The notes under the pieces were generated by a model. That model had not been told where the DNA came from, ran no database searches, and worked only from the letters and a program-made list of their open reading frames with translations. This document shows, piece after piece, positions 60,358 through 64,000 of a DNA stretch of 64,000 nucleotides (the first letter of the stretch is position 1; each line of letters opens with the position of its first letter). Made by a program: the position numbers and the translations under genes. The stretch lies in NCBI RefSeq assembly GCF_001708505.1, contig NZ_CP015992.1, positions 1,860,001-1,924,000 of the forward strand. The letters are read 5' to 3'. Source of the stretch: Pseudomonas sp. TCU-HL1. Its GTDB lineage: Bacteria > Pseudomonadota > Gammaproteobacteria > Pseudomonadales > Pseudomonadaceae.

Positions 60358-61733
60358 CCGGGCGCTGGCAGGGTATCTACCATCCGCTGGGTTCGTCGCT
60401 GCGCCTGCGCTTGATGCTGGGCGCCGCGGCGATGGCGGTGCTGTTCATGCTGGCGCTGCTTCCGGCGTTGCGCGGCGCTTTCGTGATCGCGCTCGACCAA
60501 TCCATCCAGCAACGCCTGGCGGCCGATGCCAGTGCGCTGATCGCGGCGGCCAGGGTGGTGGATGGCCGCCTGGAAATGCCCGAGAAGCTGCCGGACGAGG
60601 AATTCGACAACCTGGAAGCCAGCCAGTTGGGCTACATCTACGACAGCGAGGGTGTGCTGATCTGGCAATCCCGTTCTTCGCAGGACGAGCAGGTGAACTA
60701 TCGCCCGCGCTACGACGGCCAGGGGCACGAGTTTCTTCGGGCGGTGGACGACAGGGGGCGCGAGTTCTTCGTCTATGACGTGGAAGTCGACCTGCTGCGC
60801 GGGCAGAAGGCCGCCTACAGCGTTGTCACCATGCAGCCGTTGAGCGATTACCAGTCCATGTACGACGGATTCCTCAAGCAGCTTTACCTCTGGCTGGGCG
60901 GCGCGTTGCTGGTGCTGCTGGGGTTGCTCTGGTTCGGCCTTACCTGGGGCTTTCGCAGTCTGCGAGGCCTCAGTGCCGAGCTGGATGAGGTGGAGACCGG
61001 CAGCCGCGATAGCCTGAGCGACGAACATCCGCGTGAGCTACTGCGCCTGACCAAATCCCTCAACCGCCTGCTGGACAGCGAACGCCGCCAGCGCGAGCGC
61101 TATCGGAACTCCCTGGATGATCTGGCGCACAGCCTGAAAACCCCGCTTTCGGTGCTACAGGGCGTCAGCGAGAACATTGCTACCCGGCCCGGCGACCGCG
61201 AGCAGGCGCGAGTGCTGCAGAGCCAGATCGAGCGCATGAGCCAGCAGATCAGCTATCAGCTGCAGCGCGCCTCCCTGCGCAAGAGCGGCCTGGTGCGCCA
61301 CCGCATGCTGCTTGCCCCGCTGCTGGACACCCTCTGCGATGCCCTGGACAAGGTCTATCGCGAGAAACGCGTGCGCGTGGAGCGGGACTTCGACAAGGGC
61401 CTGACGATCCCGATGGAGCAGGGCGCCTTGCTGGAAATGCTCGGTAACCTGCTGGAGAACGCCTTCCGCCTCTGCCTCGGCCAGATTCGTGTCAGCGGCC
61501 GTGTACGGGATGGCTATTGCGAACTCAAGGTGGAGGATGACGGCCCCGGTGTCCCGGTGGACCAGCGCGAGCGCATCCTCAAGCGCGGCGAGCGGATGGA
61601 CGCCCAGCATCCGGGGCAGGGCATCGGCACGGCGGTGGTCAAGGACATCATCGAAAGCTACGAGGGTGAGTTGTTCCTGGAAGAGTCGCCGCTGGGTGGG
61701 GCGGAGTTCCGGATTCGGTTTCCGTTGATTTGA
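60354..61733 (+). CDS. phoQ: Sensor kinase PhoQ
   Basis: A 459-residue sensor kinase. Transmembrane helices are at about 18-40 and 173-193, with a periplasmic PAS-like domain between them that is rich in acidic residues (EKLPDEEFDNLEAS, DSEG, SSQDEQ), the site for divalent cations and cationic peptides. Catalytic motifs are DDLAHSLKTPLSVLQ with the phospho-His, NLLENAFRLC and EDDGPGVP. It phosphorylates PhoP when Mg is scarce. Confidence 0.94.
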   Translation: MTGRWQGIYHPLGSSLRLRLMLGAAAMAVLFMLALLPALRGAFVIALDQSIQQRLAADASALIAAARVVDGRLEMPEKLPDEEFDNLEASQLGYIYDSEGVLIWQSRSSQDEQVNYRPRYDGQGHEFLRAVDDRGREFFVYDVEVDLLRGQKAAYSVVTMQPLSDYQSMYDGFLKQLYLWLGGALLVLLGLLWFGLTWGFRSLRGLSAELDEVETGSRDSLSDEHPRELLRLTKSLNRLLDSERRQRERYRNSLDDLAHSLKTPLSVLQGVSENIATRPGDREQARVLQSQIERMSQQISYQLQRASLRKSGLVRHRMLLAPLLDTLCDALDKVYREKRVRVERDFDKGLTIPMEQGALLEMLGNLLENAFRLCLGQIRVSGRVRDGYCELKVEDDGPGVPVDQRERILKRGERMDAQHPGQGIGTAVVKDIIESYEGELFLEESPLGGAEFRIRFPLI

Positions 61734-61831
61734 TCGAATCTGCCGCTTTTCTGTAGATCCTATGCAAAGGCCGCCCGCACGCCGATTCTTAATCCGGGGG
61801 ATAGAAGGTTTGGCCCAGAGGAGGAATCGAC

Positions 61832-62977
61832 ATGCGAACGGCCTACGTTGAACAGCATAGTGCGAACGAACCGGTCTTGGCAGTGGCGCTGGAGTTGGCC
61901 AGGGCCAGTTGGAAAGTGGCGCTGAGTGATGCCCGGCGCGCCCCCCGGCTGAAGACAGTCGACGCACCGCAACCCCTGGCGCGCCTGGAGCAGGTGGTGC
62001 AAACGATCGCGGAGACGCGCGCGCTCTGGGCGTTGCCAGCGTCCGCCAGAGTGGTCGTGGTGTATGAAGCGGGCCAGGATGGCTTCTGGCTACAGCGCGC
62101 CTTGCAGGCGCGTGCGCTGGAGGTCCTGGCGATCGATCCAGCGAGCCTGCTGATGGCGCGGCGGAGGCGTCTGGCCAAGACTGACCGGCTGGACGCCTTG
62201 CGCCTGGTGGAGGCCCTGCTGGCCTGGCTGCGTGGCGAGCAGCGGCGTTTTCAGGTGGTGTGCCCGCCCAGCGTCGAGGACGAGGATCGCCGGCACTGGG
62301 GGCGCGAGCGCCAGCAGTTGCAGCGCGAGCTGCAGCAGCACCGCAACCGGATCGAGAAGCTGCTGGCGACGGTGGGCTGCTGGACCCGGCTGGATCGTGC
62401 CGGCCGCCAACAACTGGCCGAGGGCACGCTGCAGGACTGGGCTGGCCAGGCGCTGGGGGCGGCGCTGCAGGCCCGCCTGCAGCGGGAGCTGCAACGCTGG
62501 CAGGAGGCCCGGACCCAGCTGCGGCGGCTGGAGCACGAACACGCGCAGCGCTTCGGCACCCGCCAGGCCGAACAAGTGGCGCGACTGAGCCAGTTGCGCG
62601 GCATCGGCACCGTCGGCGCCCGGCAACTGGTACTCGAGCTGTTCTGGCGGCAGTTTCGCAACCGCCGTCAGTTGGGGGCCTGCGTTGGCCTGGTGCCCTC
62701 GCCCTACGACAGCGGCACGCTGCGGGTCGACCAGGGCATCAGCAAGCAGGGTAATCCCCGGGTCCGCGCGCTGCTGGTCGAACAGGCCTGGCTATGGCTG
62801 CACTACCAGCCGAACAGCGCCCTCAGCCACTGGTTCGCCAAGAAGGCCGGCGGTGATTGCCGTCGCAGTCGACGGGTAGCGATCGTGGCCCTGGCGCGAC
62901 GCCTGGTGATCGCCTTGTGGCGCTACCTGGAGCGCGGTGAGCTGCCGGCGGGTGCAACACTGAAAGCCGTGCCCTGA
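61832..62977 (+). CDS. IS110-family DEDD transposase
   Basis: A 381-residue RNA-guided-type recombinase. The N-terminal RuvC-like domain has VALELARAS (Glu21 where the classical motif has Asp), VVYEAGQDGFWLQRAL and RLAKTDRLDALRL, giving an E-E-D-D set. A coiled coil spans about 145-255. The C-terminal Transposase_20 domain has LRGIGTVGARQLV and GACVGLVPSPYDSGTLRVDQ with the catalytic Ser in ISKQGN. GAGGAGG gives a strong ribosome site. It is full length and probably active. Confidence 0.9.
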   Translation: MRTAYVEQHSANEPVLAVALELARASWKVALSDARRAPRLKTVDAPQPLARLEQVVQTIAETRALWALPASARVVVVYEAGQDGFWLQRALQARALEVLAIDPASLLMARRRRLAKTDRLDALRLVEALLAWLRGEQRRFQVVCPPSVEDEDRRHWGRERQQLQRELQQHRNRIEKLLATVGCWTRLDRAGRQQLAEGTLQDWAGQALGAALQARLQRELQRWQEARTQLRRLEHEHAQRFGTRQAEQVARLSQLRGIGTVGARQLVLELFWRQFRNRRQLGACVGLVPSPYDSGTLRVDQGISKQGNPRVRALLVEQAWLWLHYQPNSALSHWFAKKAGGDCRRSRRVAIVALARRLVIALWRYLERGELPAGATLKAVP

Positions 62978-63253
62978 CACCACCACTCAGCCAGCGAGCC
63001 GCGACGAAAGAGTTACGCAGTCAACACGCCCGTAATTCGCCCGGGTCATCAGCGCGATGACCGATCTTGTAGAAAGGGTGTGGTGCAAAGGGGTATGCCT
63101 GAGCGCAACGCGCAAGCAGGATCGTGTTGGTCCTCGTGACCAGCGGATAGAAGGTGGTGAGACGCTAGGTCTCACGAGCAGCATGCCCCGCTGCCTTGAT
63201 GCGTGCCCCAAGTCATGAATCGGAGGAACAGGCCTTGACACCGAGATCTTCAT
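62978..63253 (+). ncRNA. Candidate bridge/seekRNA region of the IS110 element
   Basis: Non-coding tail of the element with three hairpins that each have a 5-base loop: GGTCATC-AGCGC-GATGACC (63044-63062), TGGTC-CTCGT-GACCA (63128-63142) and GTGAGAC-GCTAG-GTCTCAC (63157-63175). IS1111-type members encode their guide RNA 3' of the transposase gene. The guide loops would be expected to match REP DNA on one side and the element ends on the other. Assignment is by position and structure only. Confidence 0.45.
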
Positions 63254-63256
63254 AGA

Positions 63257-63352
63257 AGGGGCGAATTCATTCGCCATGCAGACCGCAGGTCTGCCATTCA
63301 CCCCCAAAGGGGCAGCTGCGCCGCCCTTGGCGAATGAATTCGCCCCTACACC
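63257..63352. repeat. Inverted REP pair beside the IS110 element
   Basis: GGGGCGAATTCATTCGCC and GGCGAATGAATTCGCCCC face each other across 60 bases that hold smaller palindromes (GCAGACC-GCA-GGTCTGC). The right arm continues into TACAC as at other REPs, whereas the left arm is directly abutted by the IS110 end. Confidence 0.75.
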
Positions 63353-63376
63353 GCCATTTCCTGTCAGTTGCTCAAT

Positions 63377-64000
63377 TCACGCCTCCTGCGCCCTATACGC
63401 TCCCGGCGTCAGTCCCGTCCATTTCTTGAAGGCCCTGTGGAATGCCGACGGCTCGGAGAAACCGAGCTGTTCGGCGATGTCCTGGATCGACAGTTCGTCC
63501 CGGCCCAGGTGGTAGATGGCCAGGTCGCGGCGCAGGTGGTCCTTCAGCTCCTGGAAGCTGGAGCCTTCTTCACGCAGGTGGCGGCGCAGGGTCTGTGGGC
63601 TGATGTGCAGTTGCTGGGCGACGGCTTCCAGGTCCGGCCAGGTGCAGCAGTCGCGACCCAGCAGGCGGCGGATCTGGCTGGTCAGGCTGTCGCCGCCGTC
63701 CGGGCGGGCCAGCAGGTCGGCTGGAGAGTGTTCGAGGAAATGCTTGAGGGTGCGCTCGTCCTGCAATAGCGGCATGGCCAGGTAGCGGGCCTGGAAGCGC
63801 AGGCTGATGCGTGGCGCGCCGAACTGGCGCCGGGTTGGGAAGAGCAGTTCGTATTCACTGGCGTGGGCCGGTTCCGGGTAGCTGAAGGTGGCTTCTTCCA
63901 GGCGGATGCGTTGGCCGATCAGCCAACTGCCCAGGCGGTGCCAGATCACCAGCAGGCTCTCCACCAGGAAGTGATCCGGGTCCTGGAGCCTGGCGTCGTC
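63377..64000 (-). CDS. AraC-family regulator, partial
   Basis: The frame is open to the right edge of the window, so the N-terminus is missing; 207 residues are visible. The first 110 belong to an arabinose-binding-like sensor domain of the OruR/ArgR-type AraC group (FGAPRISLRFQARYLAMPLL). The last 95 are the double HTH domain, with LEAVAQQLHISPQTLRRHLR and SIQDIAEQLGFSEPSAFHRA then FKKWTGLTPGAYR. It activates genes outside the window. Confidence 0.88.
   Translation of the reverse strand, partial: DDARLQDPDHFLVESLLVIWHRLGSWLIGQRIRLEEATFSYPEPAHASEYELLFPTRRQFGAPRISLRFQARYLAMPLLQDERTLKHFLEHSPADLLARPDGGDSLTSQIRRLLGRDCCTWPDLEAVAQQLHISPQTLRRHLREEGSSFQELKDHLRRDLAIYHLGRDELSIQDIAEQLGFSEPSAFHRAFKKWTGLTPGAYRAQEA

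Larger units (their letters stand above)
61757..63256 (+). mobile_element. IS110-family element inserted at a REP
   Basis: About 1.5 kb: 75 bases of left non-coding DNA, the transposase gene and about 280 bases of right non-coding DNA. The left flank ends TGTAG and the right flank begins GGGGCGAATTCATTCGCC; joined, they recreate the REP edge TGTAGGGGCG seen at 19856 and at the other arm of the pair at 63352. Short end similarity (CTATGCAAAG left, CTATGAAGA right, inverted) and no target duplication fit IS110/IS1111 elements. Ends are accurate to a few bases. Confidence 0.7.

Overview
The window is a high-GC gammaproteobacterial chromosome segment, most likely from a Pseudomonas of the P. aeruginosa/P. 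resinovorans side of the genus. The pointers are pchP, oprH-phoP-phoQ, the order nrdB-nrdA-response regulator-sensor kinase-(gap)-pcpS, a DUF3509-type small protein, a two-ATP-cone NrdA, and many Pseudomonas-style REP repeats between genes. No rRNA, tRNA or CRISPR array was seen.

Region by region. 1-9.4 kb: end of a DEAD-box helicase, an MDR reductase, phosphorylcholine phosphatase next to a secreted zinc phospholipase/nuclease-fold protein, an LTA-synthase-like sulfatase and a CvfB-like S1 protein. 9.4-16.4 kb: a diheme cytochrome, an EamA exporter with divergent LysR, a cold-shock gene, an SDR, a tandem universal stress protein and a 218-bp MITE. 16.6-19.9 kb: a PP2C phosphatase/Ser-Thr kinase/FHA protein operon. 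19.9-30.8 kb: a divergent mdaB/ygiN-like quinone pair, an ATM1-type ABC exporter, a second tandem Usp, YebC, a PAS-GGDEF cyclase, a CAP-domain protein and an NQO-type reductase with divergent LysR. 31.8-37.7 kb: AllE with a LysR, a SulP permease, a secreted intradiol dioxygenase and a BRO-N protein.

38.3-42.6 kb is the outstanding part. It is a visibly AT-rich island with a LuxR-type regulator, a 53-residue peptide gene with a perfect Shine-Dalgarno, a strong attenuator-like hairpin, a stand-alone YcaO protein and an ABC exporter, closed by a hairpin. I read it as a small quorum-type-regulated RiPP (ribosomally made, post-translationally modified peptide) cassette that matches no family I know. 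A lux-box-like dyad lies about 100 bp before the peptide gene. A RAYT transposase remnant and a BRO-N gene lie to its left. To its right is a Russian-doll insertion: an IS66-type element interrupted by an IS21-type element, itself interrupted by a second IS66-type copy. The outer copy has no target duplication, which suggests an adjacent deletion or rearrangement.

49.3-64 kb returns to core genome: a doc/fic pseudogene with an in-frame amber codon, nrdB and nrdA with NrdR-like boxes and a DnaA box upstream, an RstAB-like two-component system, pcpS, oprH-phoP-phoQ behind four GGTTCA-type repeats, an IS110-family element that seems to have inserted at the edge of a REP and carries a hairpin-rich 3' non-coding tail, and the 3' part of an AraC-family regulator that runs off the window.
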